From assembly GCF_023954335.1 (NCBI RefSeq), contig NZ_JAMLIE010000001.1:2426111-2490110 (forward strand): a DNA stretch of 64,000 nucleotides, written 5' to 3'. A program made the position numbers and the translations under genes. Below are positions 9,351-22,618 of this stretch, in pieces. The stretch's first letter is position 1. Every line of letters starts with the position of its first letter. The notes beneath the pieces were generated by a model. It was given only the letters and a program-made list of their open reading frames with translations. It ran no database searches and was not told the origin of the DNA. The stretch is from Aquamicrobium sp. (GTDB taxonomy: Bacteria > Pseudomonadota > Alphaproteobacteria > Rhizobiales > Rhizobiaceae).

Positions 9351-9832
9351 GCCGCATCGTCCCGTACCCGCTGATGATGGCCTCGCTGGTCGTGGTGTGG
9401 CTCGCGCTCACCAGCTTCTCGCTTGGCCAGCTCATTGTCGCCGTCGCCGTCGCGCTCGTGGCGGGGCAGGGGCTTGCAGCGCTGCACCCGGCCAAGCCTC
9501 GCCTGCGTCGCTGGGAGCTGATCCCCAAGCTGATCGGCATCGTGCTCTACGACATCGTGCGCTCCAACATCGCCGTGGTCTCGATCATCCTCGGCGGCCC
9601 GCGCCGCGCGCGGCGCTCCGGCTTCGTCTCGATCCCGCTCGACCTGCGCGACCCGACGGGCCTCGCCGTGCTCTCGGTTATCATCACCTCGACGCCCGGC
9701 ACGGCGTGGTTCGACTACAATTCCGCGCGCGGCATGCTGCTCGTCCATGTCTTCGACCTGGTGGACGAGGAGGGCTGGCGCGACCTGATCAAGAACCGCT
9801 ACGAACACATGCTGATGGAGATCTTCGAATGA
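9347..9832 (+). CDS. phaE: Mrp/Pha antiporter subunit E
   Basis: 161 aa from ATG 9347, overlapping subunit D (ATGA). Two N-terminal membrane helices are followed by a cytoplasmic domain with SVIITSTPGTAWFDY, the MnhE signature, and a C-terminal RYEHMLMEIFE. In Mrp complexes subunit E is needed for assembly of the multi-subunit antiporter; the order AB-C-D-E-F-G here is the standard one. Confidence 0.94.
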   Translation: MSRIVPYPLMMASLVVVWLALTSFSLGQLIVAVAVALVAGQGLAALHPAKPRLRRWELIPKLIGIVLYDIVRSNIAVVSIILGGPRRARRSGFVSIPLDLRDPTGLAVLSVIITSTPGTAWFDYNSARGMLLVHVFDLVDEEGWRDLIKNRYEHMLMEIFE

Positions 9833-10110
9833 GCGAGACGATCCTCTCCGTCGCCGTCACCGCCGCCCAGGTCATGCTGGCCGCCGCCATGGCGCTGGCG
9901 CTGGCGCGGATGATCCGCGGGCCGCGCGCGCAGGACCGCGTGCTCGGCCTCGACACGCTCTATGTCAACGCCATGCTGATGCTGCTGGTCTTCGGAATCC
10001 GCACCGGCTCGACGCTCTATTTCGAGGCCGCGCTCGTCATCGCCATCCTCGGCTTCGTGGCGACGGCGGCGCTCGCCAAGTTCCTGATGCGCGGCGAGGT
10101 GATCGAATGA
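9829..10110 (+). CDS. phaF: Mrp/Pha antiporter subunit F
   Basis: 93 aa from ATG 9829, overlapping subunit E (ATGA). Three hydrophobic helices; RMIRGPRAQDRVLGLDT between helices 1 and 2 is the MnhF signature. It is a small accessory subunit of the antiporter and has no enzymatic motif. Confidence 0.93.
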   Translation: MSETILSVAVTAAQVMLAAAMALALARMIRGPRAQDRVLGLDTLYVNAMLMLLVFGIRTGSTLYFEAALVIAILGFVATAALAKFLMRGEVIE

Positions 10111-10520
10111 GCCACGCCGCCGATCTTCCGCTCTGGGCGGCGATCCTCGTCGCGGCCTTCCTGCTCGTCGGCGCGGGGCTGACGCTGATCGGCTCCTGGG
10201 GCTTCTTCCGGCTGAAATCCTTCTACGACCGCATCCATGCGCCGACGCTCAGCACGAGCTGGGGCACCGGCGCGATCGTGATGGCGTCGATGATCTGCTT
10301 CACCGTGCTGCAATCGCGCCTCGTCATCCACGAGATCCTCATCGGCATCTTCGTGACGGTGACGATGCCGGTGACGCTGATGCTGCTCGGCCGCGCCGCG
10401 CTCTATCGCGACCGCGCCGAGACGAACCCCGACGTGCCGGCGATGGACCCGCCGAAAGGGTCGCTCGTCGTCTCCGGCGAGACGGAGCCGGCGGCCGGAC
10501 AGGACGCGGCACAAACGTGA
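10107..10520 (+). CDS. phaG: Mrp/Pha antiporter subunit G
   Basis: 137 aa from ATG 10107, overlapping subunit F. MnhG/PhaG blocks are visible: GSWGFFRLKSFYDRIHAPT followed by two helices. The tail after residue 105 is hydrophilic and longer than in many MnhG proteins. It is the last gene of the operon. The complex exchanges Na+ or K+ for protons and supports pH and salt tolerance; in rhizobia the homologous system is needed for K+-linked pH adaptation. Confidence 0.93.
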   Translation: MSHAADLPLWAAILVAAFLLVGAGLTLIGSWGFFRLKSFYDRIHAPTLSTSWGTGAIVMASMICFTVLQSRLVIHEILIGIFVTVTMPVTLMLLGRAALYRDRAETNPDVPAMDPPKGSLVVSGETEPAAGQDAAQT

Positions 10521-10657
10521 GGCGATTGCGGCAGGACAAGGAAACGACGCGTCCCGCGCCTTAGGCTTCGATCATGGCGCCCGCCGCTGCCGGAAGCCGG
10601 CGACAGGGGCGAGAGGAAGCGAGCGGGACAACACCGGTAAGGGAGCGCGGCGCAGCC

Positions 10658-11380
10658 ATGCAATCGGTCACGCGGCAGATCATCGCTGGTGTGCTCACCA
10701 TCATCCCGCTCGGCGTCACCGCGTGGATCCTGTGGTTCGCGGTCGACATGCTGATCTGGATCGGCCGGCCGGCGACATTCGCGCTGTCCGGAGCGTTGCG
10801 CCCGACCTCGCCCGATCTCGCCGACCTCATCCTCGAAGGCTGGTTCCAGTCGGCGGTGGCGCTGGTCCTCGCGCTGCTGTTCCTCTACCTCATCGGCCGC
10901 ACCGCCAACGCGGTGCTGGGGCGGCGTCTCCTCCATGCCTTCGACCGGCTGGTCGAGGCCGTGCCGTTCGCCCGCACCGTCTACGGCGCGACGCAGACGC
11001 TGATCCGCTCGCTCGGCGGCGACGGCACGCCGACCGGCCAGCGCGTGGTGCTGATCGAGTTCCCGTCCGAGCACATGCGCGCCGTCGGCATCGTCACGCG
11101 CGTCTTCCCGGCGAGGGGGAGCAATCCCGAGCTCGCCGCCGTCTACGTGCCGACGACGCCCAACCCGACATCCGGCTTCGTCGAGATCGTGCCGACCTCG
11201 CGGCTGGTCTGGCTCGACTGGACCAAGAACGACGCCATGGCCTTCATCGTCTCCGGCGGCGCGATGGCGCCCGAGAACGCGCCGATCGAGTGGCCCGATA
11301 TGCCCCCGGCCGGGCCGTCTATTCTTCCTGCCGGGAAAACTGCCAGCGCTCGAAGCCGAGCACCACGAAAAGCGCCATGA
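10658..11380 (+). CDS. DUF502 family membrane protein
   Basis: 240 aa from ATG 10658, which has GGGAG about 13 bases upstream; the frame is open to 10574 but the added 28 residues are low-complexity and unlikely. Two N-terminal membrane helices (IIAGVLTIIPLGVTAWILWF and SAVALVLALLFLYLIG) precede the conserved DUF502 soluble block GRRLLHAFDRLVEAVPFARTVYGATQ and VYVPTTPNPTSGFVEIVP. The function of the family is not established. The last 62 bases overlap the 3' end of the convergent gene at 11319. Confidence 0.85.
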   Translation: MQSVTRQIIAGVLTIIPLGVTAWILWFAVDMLIWIGRPATFALSGALRPTSPDLADLILEGWFQSAVALVLALLFLYLIGRTANAVLGRRLLHAFDRLVEAVPFARTVYGATQTLIRSLGGDGTPTGQRVVLIEFPSEHMRAVGIVTRVFPARGSNPELAAVYVPTTPNPTSGFVEIVPTSRLVWLDWTKNDAMAFIVSGGAMAPENAPIEWPDMPPAGPSILPAGKTASARSRAPRKAP

Positions 11381-12251
11381 TGAACGGCACGATCAGGTAG
11401 AGCAGGCGGAACACCAGAAGCGCCGCCAGCACGTCCACCGGGTCCATTTCCGACAGGCCGGTGATGAAGACCAGCTCCAGCACGCCGAGGCCGCCCGGCG
11501 CATGCGACAGCAGCGCGGCCGAGAACGAGATCAGGAAGATGCCGAGCACTATCATGAAGCCGGGATTCCCGGCCTCGGGGAGGGCGAAATAGATGATGCC
11601 CGCCGCGCCGATCAGCTCGATGGGGGCGATGAAGAGCTGGCGCAGGACGATGGGAAGCCGCGGATAGGTCATCTCGACCCGCCCGAGCTTCAGCGGGCGC
11701 AGCCTCAGCGCGCTGCCGCCGACATAGAGCGCGACCAGCGCCAGCAGGAACAGGCCCGTCGCGGCGGAGGCGGCGACCGGCAGGACGTCGACGAAGCGCT
11801 CGGTCAGCCCCGGCTCGAGGACGAGCACGAGGCCGGTCAGCATGACCGTGCCGAGCGCGAAGGTGAACGAGCAGAAGGCGACGAGGACGCCGACTTCCGC
11901 CCCCGAAAGCCCCTTCGCCGTATAGGCGCGATAGCGCACGACCGAGCCGGAGAACACCGACGCGCCGATATTGTGCGACAGCGCATAGGTCGTGAACGAG
12001 GCGATGGTGATGTAGAGCCAGCCGACGCGCTTGCCGAGGTGGAGAAGCGCAAGGTGATCGTAGGCCGCGAGCGCGCCGTAGGCGACCAGCGTCGCCGCGA
12101 TCGCCAGCAGCCAGTCGCGGCCGGAGATGGCGGCGAGGCTGTCCCACAGCTCGTCGAGCGAAAGCCCGCGCAATTCGTGGTAGAGCAGCCAGACCGAGAA
12201 GGCGACGGCCGCGATGCCGACGACAGGCCAGATATATTTCTTCACCTTCAC
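11319..12251 (-). CDS. YbhN-like / lysylphosphatidylglycerol-synthase TM-region family protein
   Basis: 310 aa integral membrane protein, length and hydrophobic profile typical of the UPF0104/YbhN family. Visible marks are the short N-terminal helix and periplasmic segment, YRAYTAKGLSGAEVG near residue 125 and SHAPGGLGVLELVF near residue 270, the last being the most conserved motif of the family. Homologues are the flippase-like half of MprF without the synthase domain; substrates are not established. Its 3' end overlaps the DUF502 gene by 62 bases on the opposite strand. Confidence 0.85.
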   Translation of the reverse strand: MKVKKYIWPVVGIAAVAFSVWLLYHELRGLSLDELWDSLAAISGRDWLLAIAATLVAYGALAAYDHLALLHLGKRVGWLYITIASFTTYALSHNIGASVFSGSVVRYRAYTAKGLSGAEVGVLVAFCSFTFALGTVMLTGLVLVLEPGLTERFVDVLPVAASAATGLFLLALVALYVGGSALRLRPLKLGRVEMTYPRLPIVLRQLFIAPIELIGAAGIIYFALPEAGNPGFMIVLGIFLISFSAALLSHAPGGLGVLELVFITGLSEMDPVDVLAALLVFRLLYLIVPFIMALFVVLGFERWQFSRQEE

Positions 12252-12788
12252 CGGTGAACTCCCTTATTGGGCATGCCCGGAAGCCGGCACGCCATGCGTC
12301 CCCCACAAGGCCGATGGCCCTCGGCCGTTTCCGACAATTCGCCCGCCACCTCTCCTTGGCCGGCGATGCCGGAGCATCAGTGCATCTAGGCAGGCGCATG
12401 ACGGCAAAAATGGCCGCCCGTTGCAGGCAACCGTCCCCCGGCCGTTCCGCGCCCTTCAAACCACCCGACTCCGCCACTCGACCCCGACTGTGCGGCGGAA
12501 ATGGTAACCGAAGATAAAATGCGACGGATTCCTGCTTAAAACGTGACGCCGCGCATGACCAGTACCCCGTCGGTCACGTTTTTCCGGCTCTCATGGCCTG
12601 GCCGCGCCGAAGCGCGGGTGCCTGAGGCCAGATCGGGGAATCCGATTTCCGATTCAACCCGATGATTGGCAATCCGTTCCTTTGAATGGCCGGGTTTTTC
12701 CGCCAAATCGGAACCAATTTCGATGGTGCTCCGGTTTGCGCGACGGAACGCGGCCGGCGCGCGTCGCGCGGAACGGACCGGATCCCCC
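12252..12788. other. 537-bp intergenic region, no gene identified
   Basis: Divergent gap between the YbhN-like gene and cystathionine beta-synthase. Open frames here have no plausible coding sequence. The reading frame of the beta-synthase stays open back to 12666, but the extra residues do not look like the family. I see no terminator, riboswitch or tRNA; promoters for both flanking genes must lie here but no clear -35/-10 pair stands out. Confidence 0.5.
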
Positions 12789-14230
<1,442 letters not shown>

Positions 14231-14234
<4 letters not shown>

Positions 14235-15400
14235 CCACGAGCGGCAGCAACCGTCTGGCCTTCTCCACCCGCACCGTCCATGGCGGCCAGAGCCATGACC
14301 CCACGACCGGCGCGGTGATGGTGCCGATCTACGCCACCTCGACCTTCGCCCAGCAGAGCCCCGGCGTGCACAAGGGCTTCGAATATGCCCGCAGCCAGAA
14401 CCCGACGCGCTTCGCCTTCGAGCGCGCGGTGGCGGACCTGGAAAGCGGCGCAGGCGCCTTCGCCTTCGCCTCGGGCCTGGCGGCCATCGCCACCATCCTC
14501 GACCTGTTCGACGCCGGCACCCATGTCGTCGCCTCCGACGACATCTATGGCGGCACGTTCCGGCTGATCGACAAGGTGCGCAGCCGCTCGGCCGGCCTTT
14601 CCGCGAGCTTCGTCGACTTCACCGACCTCGCCGCCGTCGAGGCGGCGATCCGGCCGCAGACGGAGCTCCTGTGGATCGAGACGCCGACCAACCCGCTGCT
14701 GAAGGTCGTCGATCTCGATGCCATCGCCGCGCTGGCGCGGCGCAAGGGCCTTGTCACCGTCGCCGACAACACCTTCTCCAGCCCCTATATCCAGCGGCCG
14801 CTGGAGCTGGGCATCGACGTCGTCGTCCATTCGACCACCAAATATCTCAACGGCCATTCCGACATGATCGGCGGCGTCGCCGTGGTGCGCGAGGAGGGCG
14901 CGCTGCTCGACCGGCTGAAGTTCCTGCAGAACGCGGTCGGCGCCATCTCCGGGCCGTTCGACAGCTTCCTCGCGCTGCGCGGGCTGAAGACGCTGGCGCT
15001 CAGGATGGAGCGCCACTCGCAGAACGGGCTGAAGATCGCCCGCTGGCTCGAAACCCGCCCGGACGTGCGCCGCGTCCTTTATCCGGGGCTGGAGAGCCAC
15101 CCGCAGTACGCGATCGCGAAGCGGCAGATGCATGCCTTCGGCGGCATGCTGTCGGTCGAACTCGACCGCGACCTTGCCGGCACGAAGCGCTTCCTCGAAC
15201 GCACGCGGCTGTTCACGCTGGCCGAAAGCCTCGGCGGTGTCGAGAGCCTGATCGAGCATCCGGCGCTGATGACGCACGGCTCCATCCCGCCCGAGCAGCG
15301 CGCGGCCATCGGCATCTCCGACTCGTTGGTGCGGCTTTCGGCCGGCATCGAGGACGGCGACGACCTGATCGCCGATCTCGCGCAGGCGCTGGGCGGGTAA
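14231..15400 (+). CDS. cystathionine gamma-lyase / gamma-synthase family PLP enzyme
   Basis: 389 aa, full length for the Cys/Met metabolism PLP family (fold type I). STRTVHGGQSHDPTTGAV is the N-terminal signature, VVHSTTKYLNGHSDMIGG near residue 200 holds the PLP lysine, and ETPTNPLLKVVD is the conserved cofactor block. Position directly behind a CBS-domain beta-synthase, with a 4-base overlap, favours cystathionine gamma-lyase (cysteine formation). Gamma-synthases share these motifs, so the reaction direction is inferred from context. Confidence 0.9.
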
Positions 15401-15401
15401 A

Positions 15402-16520
15402 TTAGCCGATGACGGCGGCGACGATGCTGTCCTGCACCTGCGAGGCGAGGTAGGGGTGCATCGGCAGGCTGATGACGCGGCCGGCAAGGTCCTCCGTCAC
15501 CGGCAGGCCGGCCGGGTCGCGCGGGAAATCCGCATAGGCGCCCTGGACATGCAGCGGGATCGGATAATAGATCGCCGTCGGCACGCCGGCGGCGCGGCAG
15601 CGCGCCTGCAGCGCCTCGCGCTCGGCCGGCGACTTCACCTTGATCGTGTACTGCGCCCAGATGCTCTTCAGCCCCTCGGGGATGAACGGCGTCTCGTAAT
15701 GGCCTGAAAGCGCTTGCGAATACCGCTTCGCCACGTCCTGTCGCGCTTCGATCTCGTCGGCGTAGATCGAGAGCTTCTCGATCAGGATCGCCGCCTGGAT
15801 GGTGTCCATGCGGCTGTTGATGCCGATCCGGGCGTAGGAGTAGCGGTCCTCGCCCATGCCGTGCAGGCGCAGCGAATTGATCAGCGCGGCAAGCGCGTCG
15901 TCGTCGGTGAACACCGCCCCGCCGTCGCCGTAGCAGCCGAGCGGCTTGGCCGGGAAGAACGAGGTCGTCGAGATGTCGCACAGCGAGCCGGCGACGCGGC
16001 CGTGATAGACGCCGCCCCAGCCTTGCGCGCTGTCGCCGATCACCTTCATGCCGTTCTCGCGGGCGATGGCGATGAGCGCGTCGTAGTCGGCCGGCAGGCC
16101 GAACAGGTCGACCGGGATGACGCAGGCGGGCTTGAGGCCGATCTCGCGCGCGTGGGCGATGGCCCGCTTCAGGCTCTCGGCGTCCATGTTGAACGTGTCG
16201 GGCAGGACGTCGACGAACACCGGCGTCGCGCCGGTGAGCGGCACCACCTCGGCCGTGGCGGCGAAGGTGAAGGAGGGGACGAACACCGCGTCGCCCGCCT
16301 TGATGCCGAGCGCCATCAGCGCGAGCTGGATCGCGTCGGTGCCGTTGGCGCAGGAAAGGCAGTGCCTGGCGCCGCAGAATGCGGCAAGCTTGCGCTCCAG
16401 CTCCCTGACCTCTTCGCCCATGACGTACTGGCCGTGGTCGAGCACGCGCGCATAGGCGGCTTCGAGCGCGGGGCGCAGACGCGCCTGCTGGGCGGCGAGA
16501 TCGATGAAGGGGAGGCTCAT
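15402..16520 (-). CDS. DegT/DnrJ/EryC1/StrS family aminotransferase
   Basis: 372 aa, the usual length for sugar aminotransferases that use PLP to aminate keto-sugar nucleotides for surface polysaccharides. LPFIDLAAQQARLRP is the typical N-terminus, GDSAQGWGG the cofactor block, and SFFPAKPLGCYGDGGA near residue 185 contains the PLP lysine. No sugar-biosynthesis gene is adjacent, so the substrate is unknown. It converges on the transsulfuration pair with only one base between stop codons. Confidence 0.88.
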   Translation of the reverse strand: MSLPFIDLAAQQARLRPALEAAYARVLDHGQYVMGEEVRELERKLAAFCGARHCLSCANGTDAIQLALMALGIKAGDAVFVPSFTFAATAEVVPLTGATPVFVDVLPDTFNMDAESLKRAIAHAREIGLKPACVIPVDLFGLPADYDALIAIARENGMKVIGDSAQGWGGVYHGRVAGSLCDISTTSFFPAKPLGCYGDGGAVFTDDDALAALINSLRLHGMGEDRYSYARIGINSRMDTIQAAILIEKLSIYADEIEARQDVAKRYSQALSGHYETPFIPEGLKSIWAQYTIKVKSPAEREALQARCRAAGVPTAIYYPIPLHVQGAYADFPRDPAGLPVTEDLAGRVISLPMHPYLASQVQDSIVAAVIG

Positions 16521-16562
16521 GCGCGGATCTCCAGTGGTTGACGGGGCGCGGCTGGGCAGGCT

Positions 16563-16611
16563 TTGCTGTCGCGGTCGTTCCCGACAGCCTTGCTGTCGTG
16601 GTCGTTCCCGC
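16563..16611. repeat. two-copy tandem repeat in an intergenic region
   Basis: TTGCTGTCG-GGTCGTTCCCG occurs at 16563 and again at 16590, a 27-bp period with one C/T difference inside the 20-base unit. It lies between the DegT-type gene and the universal stress gene, in the divergent promoter region. It could be an operator or a chance duplication. Confidence 0.5.
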
Positions 16612-16782
16612 CGTCAGTATGGCAAGACGGGGTGGGAGGCAACTGCGGCGCGCCCGCGCGGTGCCGCGCCCCGGATCGCCTCGGTTCGTTCCGCGGGCAG
16701 TTTGATTCATGGCAAGGATCGCCGCCGCGGCACCGGATAGGCTGGCAAAATCGGCGATTTGCGGCGCAAGGAGAAGGCTTTC

Positions 16783-17619
16783 ATGACTTTCAGGACCATT
16801 CTCACCGTGGCCGGGCTCGAGCGGGGAGATCACGATATCGATCTTGCTGCTTCACTTTGTGAAGAAGCCTCGGCGCATCTGTCCGTCTTCGTCGTTGCCT
16901 TCGCGGCCCCGCCGCCGGTCGGCACCTATGCGGCGATGATCTCCGACGCCTGGGTCCAGGAGCGGCAGGCCGATGCCGAGCGGCTGGAGGAGCGCCTCGC
17001 CGCGATCACCGCCCGCCTTTCCGGGCGCGAGGTCTCCGCCGACATTTCCGGCGTCTATCCCGAGACCGCGTGGGCCGACGACGTCATCGGCCGGCGCGGG
17101 CGCTATTGCGACCTGACGCTGCTCGGCCCGGAGCTGCTCTCGGGCGGCATGCTGAAGGACAAGATCGTCGAGGGCGCGCTTTTCTGGTCCGGCAAGCCGG
17201 TGCTGCTGGTTCCCGAAGGCGCGAGCGCGACCCTCCAGCCGAAGCGGGTGATGGTGGCATGGGATTCGCGCATCGAGGCTTCGCGCGCCGTGCGCGAATC
17301 GCTGGGCATCCTCAAGACGGCCGAGGAGGTGCGCCTCGTCCTCGTCGATCCGGAGGAAGGCGAGGACGCCCATGGCGACGAGCCGGGGGCGGACGCCGCC
17401 GTCTATCTGGTGCGCCATGGCGTGCGCGTCGGCGTCGACCGGCTGCCGAGCGCGGGCCGCCCGGTCGTCGAGGTGCTGCGCCGCCATGCGCTCGACATTG
17501 GCGCGGACATGATCGTCATGGGCGCCTACGGCCATTCGCGGCTGCGCCAGCGCATCCTCGGCGGCGTCACCCGCTCGATGATCGAGGAGCCGCCGCTGCC
17601 GGTGCTGATGGCCCGCTGA
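16783..17619 (+). CDS. universal stress protein family (tandem Usp-like domains)
   Basis: 278 aa from ATG 16783, preceded by AAGGAGAAGG; a TTG further upstream at 16759 is less likely. Length fits two Usp folds in tandem. The first half (MTFRTILTVAGL...) lacks a clear nucleotide loop, while the second ends with MIVMGAYGHSRLRQRILGG, the ATP-binding glycine motif of the family. Usp proteins are cytoplasmic stress-survival factors of unclear mechanism. It converges on PHB synthase, which is compatible with a stationary-phase role, but that is context only. Confidence 0.85.
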   Translation: MTFRTILTVAGLERGDHDIDLAASLCEEASAHLSVFVVAFAAPPPVGTYAAMISDAWVQERQADAERLEERLAAITARLSGREVSADISGVYPETAWADDVIGRRGRYCDLTLLGPELLSGGMLKDKIVEGALFWSGKPVLLVPEGASATLQPKRVMVAWDSRIEASRAVRESLGILKTAEEVRLVLVDPEEGEDAHGDEPGADAAVYLVRHGVRVGVDRLPSAGRPVVEVLRRHALDIGADMIVMGAYGHSRLRQRILGGVTRSMIEEPPLPVLMAR

Positions 17620-17628
17620 GGCTGCCGC

Positions 17629-19467
17629 CTAACGCTGGTGGACGTAGGTTCCCGGCGCATCCTCCAGTGGCGGCAGGCCCTTGTCGGGCGCGCCCATCGC
17701 GGGCGGCGCGACGCGCTGCGGGGAGGAGCGTCCGGCAAGCCATTCCTGCCAGGCCGGCCACCACGAGCCCTCGCGCGCCGGCGTCCGCTCGGCCCAGGCG
17801 TCGTCGCTGACGCACGGCTCTGCGTCGGTCTTGCCGGCGATGCGGAAATGCCGGTTCGCGCGGCCCGGCTCGCTGACGATGCCGGCATTGTGGCCGCCGC
17901 TCGTCAGGACGAAGGTGACGTCGGTGTCGCTCAAATAATGGATCTTGTAGACCGAGCGCCACGGCGCGACATGGTCGCGCTCGGTGCCGACGGCGAAGAT
18001 CGGCGCGCGGATGTTCTGGATGGCGATCGGGAAGCCCTCGACCATGTAGCGGCCGGCGGCGAGGTCGTTGTCGAGGAACAGCTTGCGCAGATACTCCGAA
18101 TGCATCCTGTAGGGCATGCGGGTGGCGTCTGCGTTCCACGCCATCAGGTCGTTCATCGAGGGCGGCTCGCCCATCAGGTAATGGCGCAGCATCCGCGACC
18201 AGATCAGGTCCTGCGAGCGCAGGAGCTGGAACGCGCCGGCCATCTGGTGGCTGTCGAGGTAGCCGTGCTGCCACATCGCGTCTTCGAGGTAGTCGACCTG
18301 GCTGTGATCGATGAACAGGCCCAGCTCGCCCGGCTCGGTGAAGTCGGTCTGGGCGGCGAGCAGCGTCATCGAAGCCAGCCTGTCGTCGCCCGAATGGGCC
18401 ATCGCCGCGGCGGCGATCGCGAGCAGCGTCCCGCCAAGGCAATAGCCGGCCGCATGCACCTTCGCCTCGGGCACGATCCGGCCGATGGCGTCGAGCGCGG
18501 CCATGACGCCTCGCCTGCGGTAGTCGTCGAGCGAAAGATCGCGGTCGGCGGCGGTGACGTTGCGCCACGAGATGCAGAACACCGTATGGCCCGCGCCGAC
18601 CAGATGGCGGATCAGCGAATTTTCCGGCGACAGATCGAGGATGTAATATTTCATGATCCAGGCCGGCACGATCAGCACCGGCTCGGCATGCACGGTCTCC
18701 GTCGCCGGGGCGTACTGGATCAGCTCGATCAGGTGGTTGCGGTAGACGACCTTGCCCGGCGTCACCGCAACCTCGTGGCCGGGGCGGAAATTCTCCGCGC
18801 CCTTCGGCGGCTCGCCGGAGAGCTGGCGCGAGACGTCGTCGACGAACTGCCTGTACCCCTCGACGAAATTGGCGCCGTTGGTCGTGGCCGCGCGCGCGAT
18901 CACCTCCGGGTTGGTGAAGGGCGAGTTCGACGGCGAGAGCATGTCGAGCAGCTGCTTGGCGGCGAAGGACACGACCGCCTCATGATGCGGCGAGACGCCC
19001 GGAACCTCACGCGTGGCGTTGTGCCACCATTGCTGGGTGAGCAGGAACGACTGGTACATCAGCGAGAAGGGCTGCTTCCTCCACGCCTCATCGGCGAAGC
19101 GCCGGTCGCCGGGCAGCGGCTCGATGCAGCAGTCGGTGCCGTCCTCCTGCGCGCAATGCAGGGCATGAAGCCCGAGGCGCGAGGCCTTGCGCCAGCCCTT
19201 GGCGGCGAGCTCGGCGCGCTTGCCGGGAGCCTGCGCCAGATGAAGCGCCCAGTCCGCCCAGGCCATCCACAGCGCGGCCGGCGAAAGCCCGGCCGTCATC
19301 TGCGCCGACAGCGCGCCGGCGCTGCGGTCGATGGCGCGGAACAGCTCCTCGCCCAGCGGTTCCGGCTTCTCGGGAAGCGGGGCCTTGAACGATTTGCCGC
19401 TGTCAACTGTGCGTGTGGTGCTTGACGTGCGGGTTTCGCGCGGGTTTTTGCGGGAGGCGGTGGTCAT
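17629..19467 (-). CDS. phaC: poly(3-hydroxyalkanoate) synthase, class I
   Basis: 612 aa, class I length. It polymerises (R)-3-hydroxyacyl-CoA on the surface of storage granules. The N-terminal domain (PFSLMYQSFLLTQQWW) is followed by an alpha/beta-hydrolase core. The lipase-like box GYCLGG at residues 341-346 puts the nucleophile at Cys343; GTERDHVAPW supplies the Asp and SGGHNAG the His of the catalytic set. phaA, phaB and phaR are not next to it. Confidence 0.93.
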   Translation of the reverse strand: MTTASRKNPRETRTSSTTRTVDSGKSFKAPLPEKPEPLGEELFRAIDRSAGALSAQMTAGLSPAALWMAWADWALHLAQAPGKRAELAAKGWRKASRLGLHALHCAQEDGTDCCIEPLPGDRRFADEAWRKQPFSLMYQSFLLTQQWWHNATREVPGVSPHHEAVVSFAAKQLLDMLSPSNSPFTNPEVIARAATTNGANFVEGYRQFVDDVSRQLSGEPPKGAENFRPGHEVAVTPGKVVYRNHLIELIQYAPATETVHAEPVLIVPAWIMKYYILDLSPENSLIRHLVGAGHTVFCISWRNVTAADRDLSLDDYRRRGVMAALDAIGRIVPEAKVHAAGYCLGGTLLAIAAAAMAHSGDDRLASMTLLAAQTDFTEPGELGLFIDHSQVDYLEDAMWQHGYLDSHQMAGAFQLLRSQDLIWSRMLRHYLMGEPPSMNDLMAWNADATRMPYRMHSEYLRKLFLDNDLAAGRYMVEGFPIAIQNIRAPIFAVGTERDHVAPWRSVYKIHYLSDTDVTFVLTSGGHNAGIVSEPGRANRHFRIAGKTDAEPCVSDDAWAERTPAREGSWWPAWQEWLAGRSSPQRVAPPAMGAPDKGLPPLEDAPGTYVHQR

Positions 19468-19628
19468 GCGAGGCTCCGGGCGGCGCTGATCGTCAAGATA
19501 TAGGCGCGAGGGGGCGCAGGCTCAACGCCGCTGCGTCAAGCGGGCGCAGGCCAATCTTTCATCGCCGGATGAACGGGGCGCGACAATCGGGCAAGAATTG
19601 CCCCGACAGGAAGAGGGAACGGAACTGC

Positions 19629-22361
<2,733 letters not shown>

Positions 22362-22367
22362 AGCCGG

Positions 22368-22571
22368 TCAGTATCCCAGCCCCGTCACGGCGAGAACCAC
22401 CGCCGCGAGTACGAGGATGAAGACGATGCCGACGATCCTGAAACTGCGGGTGTCGGTGTAGGAGGCCGCCTTGTCGTAAGCCTCGTCGCCCATGTCCTCA
22501 CGGGCAAGACGCTCTTGCAGCTTGTGCGCCGCGTCGCTCCGGTGCTGTATCTGCTTGTAATAGCGGGACAT
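22368..22571 (-). CDS. small single-helix membrane protein, unknown
   Basis: 67 aa: a charged N-terminal 45 residues with basic and acidic clusters, then one hydrophobic helix (FRIVGIVFILVLAAVVLAV) close to the C-terminus. It starts 48 bases upstream of the DsbA-family gene end and points the same way, so the two could be co-transcribed. No family recognised; coding use resembles neighbours, which supports a real gene. Confidence 0.55.
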   Translation of the reverse strand: MSRYYKQIQHRSDAAHKLQERLAREDMGDEAYDKAASYTDTRSFRIVGIVFILVLAAVVLAVTGLGY

Positions 22572-22618
22572 GATCGCTCCCGTTCCGTTCTTCCGCTTCG
22601 GGCGCCGTCTGCCGCGGC

